DNA from: Bacillus glycinifermentans
Lineage (GTDB): Bacteria > Bacillota > Bacilli > Bacillales > Bacillaceae
Assembly: GCF_001042475.2 (NCBI RefSeq)
Contig: NZ_LECW02000015.1
Span: 1-64,000, forward strand
Reading direction: 5' to 3'
DNA: 64,000 nucleotides
The translations under genes and the position numbers were made by a program. Shown here in pieces: positions 48,139 through 58,501 of the stretch (positions are counted from its first letter, which is position 1; each line of letters starts with the position of its first letter). The notes beneath the pieces were generated by a model. It did no database searches and was not told the origin of the DNA. It saw nothing but the letters and a program-made list of their open reading frames with translations.

Positions 48139-49193
48139 TTCGTGTTCTTGTCGTTGATGACTCTGCTTTTATGAGAAATATGATCACCGAGTTTTTAACA
48201 TCCAATCAACAGATTGCTGTAGCGGGAACGGCAAGAAACGGGGAGGAAGCCCTCCAGAAAATCGAGGAGCTCCGCCCGGATGTGGTCACATTGGATATCG
48301 AAATGCCCGTGATGGATGGAAAAGAAACATTGAAAAACATCATGGCCAAAAGGTCCCTTCCGGTCATCATGGTATCAAGCCTGACACAGCGCGGAGCGGA
48401 TATTACCATCGAGTGTCTGGAGATCGGTGCGGTTGATTTTGTCGGAAAGCCGTCAGGCTCGATTTCATTCGATTTATACAAAGTAAGGGAAGAATTGATA
48501 GAAAAGGTTTTGGCAGCCGGACGGGCGAAAGTAAATCCCGCCTCAGCCCGCTTGCCGAAACAAGCGCCTCTTCAAACATCCGCTGCAAAAAGCGGCGGCC
48601 GGTTCATTCCTTCCGGGGCTTCCAAACAGCTGGTCTGTATCGGAACATCGACAGGGGGGCCGAAAGCGCTGCAAAGAGTGCTGCCGAAGCTTCCCCGCAC
48701 GCTGAAGGCGCCTGTATTTGTTGTCCAGCATATGCCGGCGGGGTTTACGGCTTCACTTGCAAACAGGCTGAACCACCTCTCAGAAGTAACCGTAAAGGAG
48801 GCTGAACACGGCGAGAGAGCAAAAGCCGGATGGGTCTATATCGCGCCGGGCGGAAAAAACATGACGGTGCACCTTGCAAACGGCGAGCTTGTGATTTCGC
48901 TCGATGACAGGGACACAGGCAGCCGCCACAAACCGTCTGTCGACTACCTGTTCAACTCGCTGGCGACACTGACAGGCTTTGAAAAAATCGCCGTAATTAT
49001 GACGGGCATGGGATCGGACGGCACAGAAGGCGTCAAAAACCTCTTGAGGCATTCGCGCGGGCCGGTGATCGCCGAATCGGAAGAATCCTGCGTCGTCTTC
49101 GGGATGCCCAAAGCGGTCATTAACAACGGACTCGCAGATGATGTCAAGCATGTTGACGAAATAGCTGCAGCTATTATGACGTATACGAAATAA
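48135..49193 (+). CDS. cheB: Chemotaxis methylesterase CheB
   Basis: CheB removes methyl groups from (and deamidates) chemoreceptors. In the 352 residues the receiver domain with Asp54 is joined by a linker to the esterase domain, with Ser172 (GTSTGGP), His199 (VQHMP) and Asp295 (GMGSDG). It overlaps the flhG stop by 4 bases and is encoded next to cheA. Confidence 0.97.
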   Translation: MIRVLVVDDSAFMRNMITEFLTSNQQIAVAGTARNGEEALQKIEELRPDVVTLDIEMPVMDGKETLKNIMAKRSLPVIMVSSLTQRGADITIECLEIGAVDFVGKPSGSISFDLYKVREELIEKVLAAGRAKVNPASARLPKQAPLQTSAAKSGGRFIPSGASKQLVCIGTSTGGPKALQRVLPKLPRTLKAPVFVVQHMPAGFTASLANRLNHLSEVTVKEAEHGERAKAGWVYIAPGGKNMTVHLANGELVISLDDRDTGSRHKPSVDYLFNSLATLTGFEKIAVIMTGMGSDGTEGVKNLLRHSRGPVIAESEESCVVFGMPKAVINNGLADDVKHVDEIAAAIMTYTK

Positions 49194-49211
49194 AGAGAGG
49201 GCGTGACTTAT

Positions 49212-51239
49212 ATGGAGATGAATCAATATTTAGACGTCTTTATTGAAGAAAGTAAAGAACATTTGCAAACCTGTAATGAAAAACTGCTCGAGCTCGAAAA
49301 AAATCCATCAGACCTGCAGCTTGTCCACGATATCTTCAGGGCGGCCCATACGTTAAAAGGCATGAGCGCCACGATGGGATATGAGGATATGGCGCATTTG
49401 ACGCACAGCCTCGAAAATGTGCTGGATGCCATCCGGAACGAGGAAATGACGATTACGTCAGAATGGATGGATATCATGTTTGAAGCGCTTGACGATCTGG
49501 AGGCGATCGTCCTTTCGATCATCGAAGGCGGCGACGGAAAACGGGATGTTTCAGAAGTCTGCGCCAAGCTCGATGTCACAGGAGCCGGCAAGGAAACGGC
49601 GGCAGCGGCCGAAGCCCCTGAAACGGCACCTTCTAAATCGAAATGGTCCTACGACGAGTTCCAAAGAACCGTCATTGCAGAGGCGGAAGAACAGGGCTTT
49701 AAATGCTATGAAATCACCGTTTCTCTTAAAGAGGATTGCTTGCTTAAAGGCGTCCGCGTCTACATGGTGTTTGAACAGCTGAATGAAATCGGCGAAGTCG
49801 TCCAAACCATTCCGGAAACGGAAGTGCTGGAAGCCGAAGACTTCGACTCCGAATTTGTGATTTGTTTTTTAAGCAAGCACAATGAGCAGGATATTTTCAA
49901 TAAAATTAACGGTGTCTCAGAAATTGAAAAAGTCGAAGTGACTGAGCTGAAAATCGACGCCGCAGCACCTGAAGAGGAGAAGGAGGGCGCCGAAAAAGAA
50001 GCAGCGCCGAAACAGCCGGAGAAAAAACCGGAAAAGCAGGCAAAACAGGCAAATGACAAAAAAGAGCCGGCAAAACCGGCGGCAGGCGGCGGAACGAAAA
50101 CAATCCGCGTCAACATCGACCGCCTCGATTCACTGATGAACCTCTTTGAAGAGCTTGTCATTGACAGAGGTCGTCTTGAGCAGATTGCAAAAGAGCTTGA
50201 CCATGGCGAATTAACGGAAACCGTCGAGCGGATGACGAGAATTTCCGGAGATCTCCAATCGATCATCCTCAATATGCGAATGGTGCCTGTCGAAACCGTA
50301 TTCAACCGTTTTCCGCGCATGGTCCGTCAATTGACGAAAGAGCTGAACAAAAAGATCGAGCTTTCCATTTTCGGAGCGGATACAGAGCTTGACCGGACGG
50401 TGATCGATGAAATCGGCGATCCGCTTGTCCATCTGCTGCGAAACAGCCTTGATCACGGCATCGAAGCCCCTGAAGTCAGGGCGAAAAACGGAAAGCCTGA
50501 AACAGGACACGTCCGGCTGAAAGCATACCACAGCGGAAACCACGTCTTTATCGAGGTTGAGGATGACGGAGCGGGCATCAACCGCAAAAAAGTGCTTGAA
50601 AAAGCGATAGAGCGAAACGTCATTTCTGAACGTGACGCGGAAACGATTGAAGATCATGAAATCGACGCGCTCATTTTTGCGCCGGGATTTTCGACCGCGG
50701 ATCAGATTTCGGATATTTCCGGACGCGGCGTCGGCCTGGATGTCGTCAAAAGCAAGCTTGAATCATTGGGCGGATCTGTCAGCATCAAATCAACCGAAGG
50801 GGAAGGGTCGCTGTTTTCAATCCAGCTTCCGCTGACGCTGTCGATCATCTCTGTGCTTCTCGTCAAACTTGAAAAAGAAACGTTTGCGATTCCGATTTCT
50901 TCTATTATAGAAACGGCCGTCATCGATAAGAAAGACATTCTTCAGACGCACGACCGCGAAGTGATTGATTTCAGGGGCCATATCGTACCGGTGGTTTACC
51001 TGAAAGAAGAGTTTAATGTTGAGGATTCATCAGACGACCTCGACCAGCTCCATGTCATCGTCGTGAAAAAGGGAGACAAGCTGACCGCGTTTGTCGTCGA
51101 CTCTTTTATCGGCCAGCAGGAAGTCGTCCTAAAATCGCTTGGCGATTACTTGACAAACGTCTTTGCGATATCAGGAGCGACGATCCTTGGAGACGGACAA
51201 GTCGCGCTGATCATTGATTGCAACGCCCTTATTAAATAG
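49212..51239 (+). CDS. cheA: Chemotaxis histidine kinase CheA
   Basis: CheA autophosphorylates under receptor control and passes phosphate to CheY and CheB. In the 675 residues the P1 domain holds His46 (AAHTLKG). A P2 domain and an acidic/Lys-rich linker follow, then P3 dimerisation, P4 ATPase (LLRNSLDHGIE, VEDDGAGI, GRGVGLDVVKS) and a P5 CheW-like domain. ATG 49212 is preferred over GTG 49203. Confidence 0.97.
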   Translation: MEMNQYLDVFIEESKEHLQTCNEKLLELEKNPSDLQLVHDIFRAAHTLKGMSATMGYEDMAHLTHSLENVLDAIRNEEMTITSEWMDIMFEALDDLEAIVLSIIEGGDGKRDVSEVCAKLDVTGAGKETAAAAEAPETAPSKSKWSYDEFQRTVIAEAEEQGFKCYEITVSLKEDCLLKGVRVYMVFEQLNEIGEVVQTIPETEVLEAEDFDSEFVICFLSKHNEQDIFNKINGVSEIEKVEVTELKIDAAAPEEEKEGAEKEAAPKQPEKKPEKQAKQANDKKEPAKPAAGGGTKTIRVNIDRLDSLMNLFEELVIDRGRLEQIAKELDHGELTETVERMTRISGDLQSIILNMRMVPVETVFNRFPRMVRQLTKELNKKIELSIFGADTELDRTVIDEIGDPLVHLLRNSLDHGIEAPEVRAKNGKPETGHVRLKAYHSGNHVFIEVEDDGAGINRKKVLEKAIERNVISERDAETIEDHEIDALIFAPGFSTADQISDISGRGVGLDVVKSKLESLGGSVSIKSTEGEGSLFSIQLPLTLSIISVLLVKLEKETFAIPISSIIETAVIDKKDILQTHDREVIDFRGHIVPVVYLKEEFNVEDSSDDLDQLHVIVVKKGDKLTAFVVDSFIGQQEVVLKSLGDYLTNVFAISGATILGDGQVALIIDCNALIK

Positions 51240-51264
51240 AGATAGCGAAAGGAGAGCGATCCTC

Positions 51265-51753
51265 TTGACCACACAGACTACCACCGGTGAAAAAATGATT
51301 GTATTCAAAGTGAATCATAAAGAATATGCCATATCTGTTTCAGAAGTCATGTCGATCGAAAAGTGGCAGGAGCCTACAAGGGTTCCGGGAGTTGAACCGT
51401 ATATTTGCGGCGTCATCAATTTAAGGGGCGTCGTCACGCCTGTCATCGATTTAAGAAAGCGGATCGGGGCGCCCGGTGATGACATTACGGATGAAACGAG
51501 AATTATCATCATTACCTATCAGGACATCGAAGTCGGCTGGGTCGTAGATGAAGCAAACGACGTCATCACCGTCGAAGAGCACGAGATCGAATCAGCTCCC
51601 GAAACGGTCGGGAAAGACGGAAGGCAATGGATAAAAGGCATTGTGAAGCAAGGCTCTAGACTTCTTAATCTGATTGACTCTGAAGCCGTATTAAACAGGA
51701 AATCCAGCCTTTCTGCAGCTTCAGAAAACGCGAAGAAGCAGGTAGATAGATGA
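51265..51753 (+). CDS. cheW: Chemotaxis coupling protein CheW
   Basis: CheW couples CheA to receptors. The 162 residues form a single CheW domain (MIVFKVNHKEYAISVSEV ... GVINLRGVVTPVIDLRKR). The best start is TTG 51265, nine bases after AAAGGAGA; the frame extends into cheA. Overlaps cheC by 4 bases. Confidence 0.94.
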   Translation: MTTQTTTGEKMIVFKVNHKEYAISVSEVMSIEKWQEPTRVPGVEPYICGVINLRGVVTPVIDLRKRIGAPGDDITDETRIIIITYQDIEVGWVVDEANDVITVEEHEIESAPETVGKDGRQWIKGIVKQGSRLLNLIDSEAVLNRKSSLSAASENAKKQVDR

Positions 51754-52379
51754 GCATATTTAAAGGAATTACAGAACAGCATCTTGATATTTTGCGGGAA
51801 GTAGGAAACATTGGGGCAGGTCATTCGGCGTCCGCTTTGGCCCAGTTGCTCAACAGGAAAATCGAGATGGAAGTGCCGTTTGTCAAGCTGCTGTCATTTG
51901 ATGAACTGGTGAACTTCTTCGGCGGAGCAGACCTTCCTGTCGCCAGCATTTTTTTAAGAATGGAGGGGGATTTTCCGGGCTCCATGTTCGTTATCATGCC
52001 TTTTTCGGAGGCGGAGCAGTTAATCAGGGAGCTAGTCGGCAATCCGGAATTCGAGATCGACAGCATGACGCCTGATGATATCGGTGCCTCCGCCCTCCAT
52101 GAACTGGGCAACATTATGGCGGGGTCTTATTTGACGGCTCTCGCCGATTTGACAAACCGGCAAATGTATCCGAGCGTTCCCGAACTCACGCTTGATATGT
52201 TCGGGGCCGTCATCAGCGAAGGGCTGATCGAGCTCAGCCAAATCGGGGACCAGGTGATCGTCATTGACAATTCCATTTTTGACGAAGAGCACAACCGGAA
52301 GGTAAATGCGCACCTTTTCCTTTTGCCTGACTATGATTCGTTTGAAAAGCTCTTCCGGACATTGGGTGCAGCGCTATGA
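51750..52379 (+). CDS. cheC: CheY-P phosphatase CheC
   Basis: CheC dephosphorylates CheY-P and binds CheD, linking CheY-P level to receptor adaptation. The 209 residues contain two repeats of the E-x2-N catalytic motif (LREVGNIGAGHSAS and ALHELGNIMAGSYL). Overlaps both cheW and cheD, so it is probably made in fixed ratio. Confidence 0.97.
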   Translation: MSIFKGITEQHLDILREVGNIGAGHSASALAQLLNRKIEMEVPFVKLLSFDELVNFFGGADLPVASIFLRMEGDFPGSMFVIMPFSEAEQLIRELVGNPEFEIDSMTPDDIGASALHELGNIMAGSYLTALADLTNRQMYPSVPELTLDMFGAVISEGLIELSQIGDQVIVIDNSIFDEEHNRKVNAHLFLLPDYDSFEKLFRTLGAAL

Positions 52380-52882
52380 AAATGATAGAGAAAGAGACTT
52401 CCATTATCAGGGTGGGCATTGCAGATGTGAAGATTGTCCGCTCTCCGGACCGCATCAGAACATCCGGACTCGGCTCGTGCGTCGGGCTTGTGCTTTACGA
52501 TCTAGAAGCGAAAACAGCCGGACTCGTCCATGTCATGCTTCCCGATTCTTCCCTTTCAAAGACACCGGAAATCAATCTGGCAAAATACGCGGACACGGCT
52601 GTTGCGGCAACGGTTGACATGCTGCTTAAAACCGGCTGCCGCAAATTCGCCCTGAAAGCGAAGATGGCCGGAGGAGCCGAAATGTTTAAATTCAAAATGA
52701 CGAATGATTTGATGAAAGTCGGGCCAAGAAACGTGTTGGCGATAAAAAAACATCTATCTCTCTTGAACATTCCGATTGTAAGCGAGGATACAGGCGGAAA
52801 CAGCGGAAGGACCATCGAGTTTGATCCGCAGACTGCGGAGCTTGTCATCCGCACTGTGAAACAAGGTATAACGACGATTTAA
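52376..52882 (+). CDS. cheD: Chemoreceptor glutamine deamidase CheD
   Basis: CheD deamidates receptor glutamines and increases CheC activity. The 168-residue protein has the catalytic Cys35 (LGSCVG) and His52 (GLVHVMLP). It overlaps cheC by 4 bases and precedes sigD. Confidence 0.97.
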   Translation: MKMIEKETSIIRVGIADVKIVRSPDRIRTSGLGSCVGLVLYDLEAKTAGLVHVMLPDSSLSKTPEINLAKYADTAVAATVDMLLKTGCRKFALKAKMAGGAEMFKFKMTNDLMKVGPRNVLAIKKHLSLLNIPIVSEDTGGNSGRTIEFDPQTAELVIRTVKQGITTI

Positions 52883-52904
52883 TAAGCAATTTAGGGGGAT
52901 AACG

Positions 52905-53669
52905 ATGCAATCCTTGAACTACGAAGATCAAGAGCTTTGGTCGCGGTGGAAAGAATGGAAAGATCCTCAGGCCGGGGATGATTTGATCCGCCGCTATATG
53001 CCGCTTGTCACATACCACGTCGGCCGGATCGCCGTCGGCTTGCCAAAGTCCGTACATAAAGATGATCTGGTGAGCCTCGGCATGCTGGGTTTGTATGATG
53101 CCCTTGAAAAATTCGATCCGGGAAGGGATCTGAAGTTCGATACATACGCTTCTTTCAGAATCAGGGGCGCGATTATCGACGGCCTTCGAAAAGAGGACTG
53201 GCTTCCGAGAACATCCCGGGAAAAAACGAAAAAAGTCGAAGCGGCGATTGAGAAGCTTGAACAGCGCTACTTGCGAAACGTATCACCGAGCGAAATTGCG
53301 GCTGAATTGGGAATGACAGAACAGGATGTCGTGACGACAATCAATGAGGGTTTTTTTGCAAATCTCCTTTCCATTGATGAAAAACTTCACGACCATGAAG
53401 ACGGGGAGAATGTCCAGGTCATGATCAGGGACGACAAAACGAGCACTCCTGAAGAAAAGATGATCAAAGACGAACTGATATCCCAGCTTTCTGAAAAAAT
53501 CAGCGAGCTTTCCGAAAAAGAACAGCTTGTCATCAGCTTATTTTATAAAGAAGAACTGACGCTGACTGAAATCGGACAGATTCTGAATTTATCGACCTCC
53601 CGCATTTCGCAGATCCATTCCAAGGCGCTTTATAAACTGAAGCACCTTCTTGATAAAGTGGTACAATAA
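52905..53669 (+). CDS. sigD: Flagellar sigma factor SigD
   Basis: SigD directs transcription of hag, motAB, autolysins and other late motility genes and is held by FlgM. The 254 residues contain regions 2, 3 and 4, with the region 4 helix-turn-helix LTEIGQILNLSTSRISQIHSKAL. SD AGGGGGAT. It is near the 3' end of the long operon; distance from the promoter is known to affect SigD level in B. subtilis. A hairpin terminator follows. Confidence 0.98.
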   Translation: MQSLNYEDQELWSRWKEWKDPQAGDDLIRRYMPLVTYHVGRIAVGLPKSVHKDDLVSLGMLGLYDALEKFDPGRDLKFDTYASFRIRGAIIDGLRKEDWLPRTSREKTKKVEAAIEKLEQRYLRNVSPSEIAAELGMTEQDVVTTINEGFFANLLSIDEKLHDHEDGENVQVMIRDDKTSTPEEKMIKDELISQLSEKISELSEKEQLVISLFYKEELTLTEIGQILNLSTSRISQIHSKALYKLKHLLDKVVQ

Positions 53670-53674
53670 TCTTA

Positions 53675-53702
53675 GCTGCTGGCTTTGCCGGCAGCGTTTT
53701 TT
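53675..53702 (+). terminator. Intrinsic terminator between sigD and swrB
   Basis: A 9-bp GC-rich stem (53675-53683 with 53687-53695, one G-U), loop TTT, then G and six T residues. It should end or attenuate fla/che transcription before swrB. Confidence 0.85.
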
Positions 53703-53740
53703 AGGAACCTTTTAAAATCCATGGTTAGCGAGTGAAAAAA

Positions 53741-54277
53741 ATGTCAACAATATTATGGATTGCGAGCTTTATGCTCCACGGTATACTGATCTATTTCGTC
53801 ATCATCCTTTACACGCGGCTCGGCGCTTTTAAAGAGGCCGAAAAAAATCAAAAACAGCTATTGGAAGAAACAGAGAATACGCTGACCGCATTTCTGATGG
53901 AGCTGAAAGACGAAAATGAAAGGCTCGTCAGCAAGCTGCAGCAGGCCGGGAAACACGACGTGCAGCAAGCGGAAAAACACCGCCCGGCAGCCCCGGAAGA
54001 ACCGGCCGCCCAGGATAAAACCGCCGCCGACCGCCCTGAAGCAAAAGACGCGGACGATCTGCCGCTTCACATCGAATCGATGATTGATGAAGTAGAAAGA
54101 AAAGAAGATGTCCTCAACCAGGAACAAACAGGCGAATCGGTTTCCTTTGAAGAAAAAGCCGTCGCACTGCATGAAGAGGGCTATTCACCCGAAGATATTG
54201 CAAGGCGGTTAAAAAGCGGAAAAACCGAAATCGAGCTTTTGTTAAAATTTCGCGGAAAGCTGAAAAACGATTCTTGA
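53741..54277 (+). CDS. swrB: Swarming motility protein SwrB
   Basis: SwrB is a single-pass membrane protein that promotes flagellar export-gate activation and SigD activity in B. subtilis. The 178 residues have an N-terminal transmembrane helix (~4-25), a long acidic and Lys-rich cytoplasmic linker (AEKHRPAAPEEPAA), and a C-terminal helix-turn-helix-like end (HEEGYSPEDIARRLKSGKTEIELLLKF). The SD is weak; GTG 53732 is the alternative start. It lies after a terminator-like hairpin. Confidence 0.88.
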   Translation: MSTILWIASFMLHGILIYFVIILYTRLGAFKEAEKNQKQLLEETENTLTAFLMELKDENERLVSKLQQAGKHDVQQAEKHRPAAPEEPAAQDKTAADRPEAKDADDLPLHIESMIDEVERKEDVLNQEQTGESVSFEEKAVALHEEGYSPEDIARRLKSGKTEIELLLKFRGKLKNDS

Positions 54278-54302
54278 TTGTCCGGGAAGCTTATGTTATA
54301 TT
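54274..54302 (+). promoter_or_regulatory. Promoter of rpsB-tsf
   Basis: TTGATT (54274-54279, overlapping the swrB stop), a 17-base spacer and TATATT (54297-54302). Transcription would give a leader of about 115 bases before rpsB. Confidence 0.7.
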
Positions 54303-54307
54303 AATTC

Positions 54308-55170
<863 letters not shown>

Positions 55171-55177
55171 CCTGATC

Positions 55178-55219
55178 AAAAGGTGATAAGGGGGAACTGC
55201 CTTTTATCACCTTTTTTTT
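55178..55219 (+). terminator. Terminator or attenuator between rpsB and tsf
   Basis: A perfect 12-bp stem (55178-55189 with 55204-55215), a 14-base loop and a long T run overlapping the right arm. Confidence 0.88.
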
Positions 55220-55269
55220 CACCAAATCACAATTTACATAATTTGTTGAATCATAAGGAGGAAATCAAA

Positions 55270-56151
55270 ATGGCAATTAGTGCACAAATGGTAAAAGAGC
55301 TTCGCGAAAAAACCGGTGCAGGCATGATGGACTGCAAGAAAGCGTTAACTGAAACTGACGGCGACATGGACAAAGCGATCGACCTTCTCAGAGAAAAAGG
55401 AATTGCAAAAGCGGCGAAAAAAGCTGACCGCATCGCTGCTGAAGGCCTGACGATCGTGAAAACAGAAGGCAACACAGGCGTGATTTTGGAAGTGAACTCT
55501 GAAACTGACTTCGTTGCGAAAAACGAAGGCTTCAAAACGCTTCTAAACGACCTGGCTGATCATATTCTTGCCGAAAAGCCTGAAAACCTTGAAACAGCTA
55601 TGGCGCAAAAAATGGCAAACGGTTCAACCGTTGAAGAATATATTACGAGCGCCGTTGCGAAAATCGGAGAAAAAATTACGCTTCGCCGCTTTGCTGTACT
55701 TACAAAAGGCGATGACGCTGCATTCGGTTCATACCTGCACATGGGCGGAAAGATCGGCGTACTGACCGTTCTAAACGGCACAACTGACGAAGAGACTGCG
55801 AAAGACATCGCAATGCACATTGCGGCTATAAACCCTCGCTACATCTCCCGTGACCAAGTGTCTGAGGAAGAAGCAAATCGCGAGCGCGAAATTTTGACTC
55901 AGCAAGCCCTTCAAGAAGGCAAGCCTGAAAACATCGTCGCTAAAATGGTTGAAGGCCGTCTGAACAAATACTTCGAAGAAATCTGCCTCCTGGATCAGGC
56001 GTTCGTGAAAAACCCTGATGAAAAAGTGAAGCAGGTTGTCGGTGCGAAAAACGCAACTGTTGAAACATTCGTCCGCTACGAAGTCGGAGAAGGAATCGAA
56101 AAACGCCAAGAAAACTTTGCTGAAGAAGTTATGAACCAAGTGAAAAAATAA
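55270..56151 (+). CDS. tsf: Elongation factor Ts
   Basis: EF-Ts recharges EF-Tu with GTP. The 293 residues have an N-terminal UBA-like domain with [13 protein letters not shown] and a core domain with [10 protein letters not shown]. The frame extends upstream through the rpsB-tsf hairpin, but ATG 55270 with SD AAGGAGG is the true start. Confidence 0.98.
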   Translation: MAISAQMVKELREKTGAGMMDCKKALTETDGDMDKAIDLLREKGIAKAAKKADRIAAEGLTIVKTEGNTGVILEVNSETDFVAKNEGFKTLLNDLADHILAEKPENLETAMAQKMANGSTVEEYITSAVAKIGEKITLRRFAVLTKGDDAAFGSYLHMGGKIGVLTVLNGTTDEETAKDIAMHIAAINPRYISRDQVSEEEANREREILTQQALQEGKPENIVAKMVEGRLNKYFEEICLLDQAFVKNPDEKVKQVVGAKNATVETFVRYEVGEGIEKRQENFAEEVMNQVKK

Positions 56152-56203
56152 GACTGAAAAGCGCTTGCCAAAGCAGTTCGGCACGATCTTTTCAAGGAAA
56201 ATA

Positions 56204-56232
56204 AGGGACACGGACTGTGTCCCTATTTTTAA
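56204..56232 (+). terminator. Intrinsic terminator after tsf
   Basis: An 8-bp stem (56204-56211 with 56217-56224), loop GGACT and a T tract. Confidence 0.88.
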
Positions 56233-56237
56233 AACAG

Positions 56238-56266
56238 TTTACAAACCTTTTTTTCTCTTGCATAAT
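56238..56266 (+). promoter_or_regulatory. Sigma-A promoter for pyrH-frr
   Basis: TTTACA (56238-56243), a 17-base spacer and CATAAT (56261-56266), 33 bases before the pyrH start and just after the tsf terminator. Confidence 0.7.
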
Positions 56267-56298
56267 AAATAACGGCAAGCATGCACTTGGAGGTTATT

Positions 56299-57021
56299 AT
56301 GGAAAAACCAAAGTATAATCGTATCGTATTAAAGCTTAGCGGAGAAGCGCTTGCGGGTGAGCAGGGCAGCGGCATCAACCCGACTGTGATCCAGTCCATC
56401 GCCAAGCAGGTGAAGGAAATAGCCGAGCTTGACGTTGAAGTTGCAGTCGTCGTCGGAGGCGGCAACCTGTGGCGCGGAAAAACCGGAAGCGATCTGGGAA
56501 TGGATCGCGCGACGGCAGATTACATGGGAATGCTTGCAACTGTCATGAATTCCCTCGCCCTTCAAGACAGCCTTGAAACACTCGGCGTTCAGTCAAGGGT
56601 GCAGACATCGATAGAAATGAGGCAGGTCGCTGAGCCATACATAAGAAGAAAAGCGATTCGCCATCTTGAAAAGAAGCGTGTCGTCATTTTCGCTGCCGGT
56701 ACAGGCAACCCGTATTTCTCTACGGACACGACAGCTGCGCTCAGAGCGGCTGAAATTGAGGCCGACGTCATTTTGATGGCCAAAAATAATGTCGACGGCG
56801 TGTACAATGCCGATCCAAGGACTGACGAAACGGCCGTAAAATATGAACAACTTTCATATCTCGACGTATTGAAAGACGGTTTGGCCGTCATGGATTCGAC
56901 TGCTTCTTCACTGTGCATGGATAACGACATCCCGCTGATCGTCTTTTCCATTATGGAAGAAGGAAATATTAAAAAAGCCGTGTTCGGCGAACCAATCGGA
57001 ACAATCGTAAGGGGGAAATAA
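56299..57021 (+). CDS. pyrH: Uridylate kinase
   Basis: PyrH phosphorylates UMP to UDP; it is hexameric and allosterically regulated. In the 240 residues the amino acid kinase fold shows [27 protein letters not shown] and [23 protein letters not shown] 56299 is set by SD GGAGG; ATG 56281 is upstream of that SD. One base separates it from frr. Confidence 0.97.
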   Translation: MEKPKYNRIVLKLSGEALAGEQGSGINPTVIQSIAKQVKEIAELDVEVAVVVGGGNLWRGKTGSDLGMDRATADYMGMLATVMNSLALQDSLETLGVQSRVQTSIEMRQVAEPYIRRKAIRHLEKKRVVIFAAGTGNPYFSTDTTAALRAAEIEADVILMAKNNVDGVYNADPRTDETAVKYEQLSYLDVLKDGLAVMDSTASSLCMDNDIPLIVFSIMEEGNIKKAVFGEPIGTIVRGK

Positions 57022-57022
57022 C

Positions 57023-57580
57023 GTGTCAAATCAAGTGATGAATGAAACAAAAGAACGCATGGAAAAAGCCGTGACCGCATACCAGCGCGAACTTGCCACA
57101 GTCCGTGCCGGACGTGCGAATCCGTCGCTGTTGGATAAAGTAACGGTCGAATACTACGGAGCGCAAACGCCTTTGAACCAGCTTTCGTCCATTACTGTGC
57201 CTGAAGCGCGCATGCTCATTATCACACCGTATGATAAAACGGCGCTCGGAGACATCGAAAAAGCGATTCAAAAAGCCGATTTGGGCGTGACTCCGACAAA
57301 CGACGGCAGCATTATCCGCATCACGATTCCTCCTTTAACAGAGGAGCGCAGAAAAGAGCTCGTCAAGCTCGTCAAAAAATATTCTGAAGATGCTAAAGTC
57401 GCCGTCCGCAACATCCGCCGCGATGCAAACGACGATCTGAAAAAATTAGAGAAAAATGGTGAAATGACTGAGGATGAACTGCGCTCTTCAACGGAAGATG
57501 TGCAAAAGCTGACAGATGAATACGTGTCAAAAATCGATGAGATCACAAAAGATAAAGAGAAAGAAATCATGGAAGTTTAA
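57023..57580 (+). CDS. frr: Ribosome recycling factor
   Basis: RRF splits post-termination ribosomes with EF-G. The 185-residue protein starts at GTG 57023 (SD GGGGGA). It has the three-helix-bundle sequences [15 protein letters not shown] and [19 protein letters not shown] terminator follows. Confidence 0.98.
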   Translation: MSNQVMNETKERMEKAVTAYQRELATVRAGRANPSLLDKVTVEYYGAQTPLNQLSSITVPEARMLIITPYDKTALGDIEKAIQKADLGVTPTNDGSIIRITIPPLTEERRKELVKLVKKYSEDAKVAVRNIRRDANDDLKKLEKNGEMTEDELRSSTEDVQKLTDEYVSKIDEITKDKEKEIMEV

Positions 57581-57610
57581 TGAAAAACTCTGTACAATAG
57601 ATAATAGTGA

Positions 57611-57644
57611 AAAGACCCTCTCATGTTTACAGGGGGTTTTTTTG
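57611..57644 (+). terminator. Intrinsic terminator after frr
   Basis: An 11-bp stem (57611-57621 with 57631-57641, including G-U pairs) and a run of T residues. Confidence 0.88.
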
Positions 57645-57709
57645 TTAATACTGTTGTTATCTAGCAGGATATCACAGGAAAGCAACCTTTTGGGTGATGG
57701 AGGAATCTC

Positions 57710-58489
57710 ATGCTCAATATACTCAAAAATTGGAAGAACCAGCATTCGGCTGCTTCCAATGAATCTTACACAAAAGAAAATATTTTAAAGGGAGAAATTC
57801 CTGAACATATCGCCATTATTATGGACGGAAACGGCCGTTGGGCAAAAAAACGTGCCATGCCCCGCATTGCGGGCCATCATGAAGGCATGAAGGTGGTCAG
57901 GGAGACGACAAAGCTTGCAAGCGAACTTGGTGTCAAAGCATTGACTTTGTATGCTTTTTCTACTGAAAACTGGAAACGTCCAAAGCTTGAGGTTGATTTT
58001 CTGATGAAGCTGCCTGAAGAATTTTTGGGCACGTATCTTCCTGAATTGGTGGAAGAGAATGTTCAGGTGCGAATTACCGGTGATAAGAACGGTCTGCCCC
58101 CTCATACGATCCGCGCTGTGGAAAAAGCCATCAGCGATACGGAGCACAATGACGGACTTATTCTTAACTTTGCATTGAATTACGGGGGACGGGCGGAAAT
58201 CGCAAATGCTGCCAAAAGAATCGCCGAGGAAGCAAAAAAAGGGTCGCTGGACATTGAAGAAATCGATGAAAAGCTGTTTTCCGATTATTTAATGACCGAA
58301 TCGCTGCAGGATCCCGATTTGCTGATTCGGACAAGCGGCGAGATCAGGCTGAGCAATTTCATGCTCTGGCAGCTTGCGTACAGCGAGTTTTTATTCACCG
58401 ATGTTCTGTGGCCTGATTTTAAAGAGGTTCATTTCCTTCAGGCCATCGGAGAATATCAGCGTCGAGGGAGAAGGTTTGGCGGAATTTAG
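57710..58489 (+). CDS. uppS: Undecaprenyl pyrophosphate synthase
   Basis: UppS makes the C55 lipid carrier for peptidoglycan and teichoic acids. The 259-residue cis-prenyltransferase has IMDGNGRWAK with catalytic Asp39, plus LTLYAFSTENWKRP and the C-terminal RTSGEIRLSNFMLWQ. SD GGAGGAA. First of the uppS-cdsA-dxr-rasP-proS group. Confidence 0.98.
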   Translation: MLNILKNWKNQHSAASNESYTKENILKGEIPEHIAIIMDGNGRWAKKRAMPRIAGHHEGMKVVRETTKLASELGVKALTLYAFSTENWKRPKLEVDFLMKLPEEFLGTYLPELVEENVQVRITGDKNGLPPHTIRAVEKAISDTEHNDGLILNFALNYGGRAEIANAAKRIAEEAKKGSLDIEEIDEKLFSDYLMTESLQDPDLLIRTSGEIRLSNFMLWQLAYSEFLFTDVLWPDFKEVHFLQAIGEYQRRGRRFGGI

Positions 58490-58501
58490 AGGATGGTGCA
58501 G

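Noticed and set aside
57593..57598. TACAAT after frr
   Set aside because: No good -35 and a terminator begins 13 bases later, so a promoter here would make no useful transcript.
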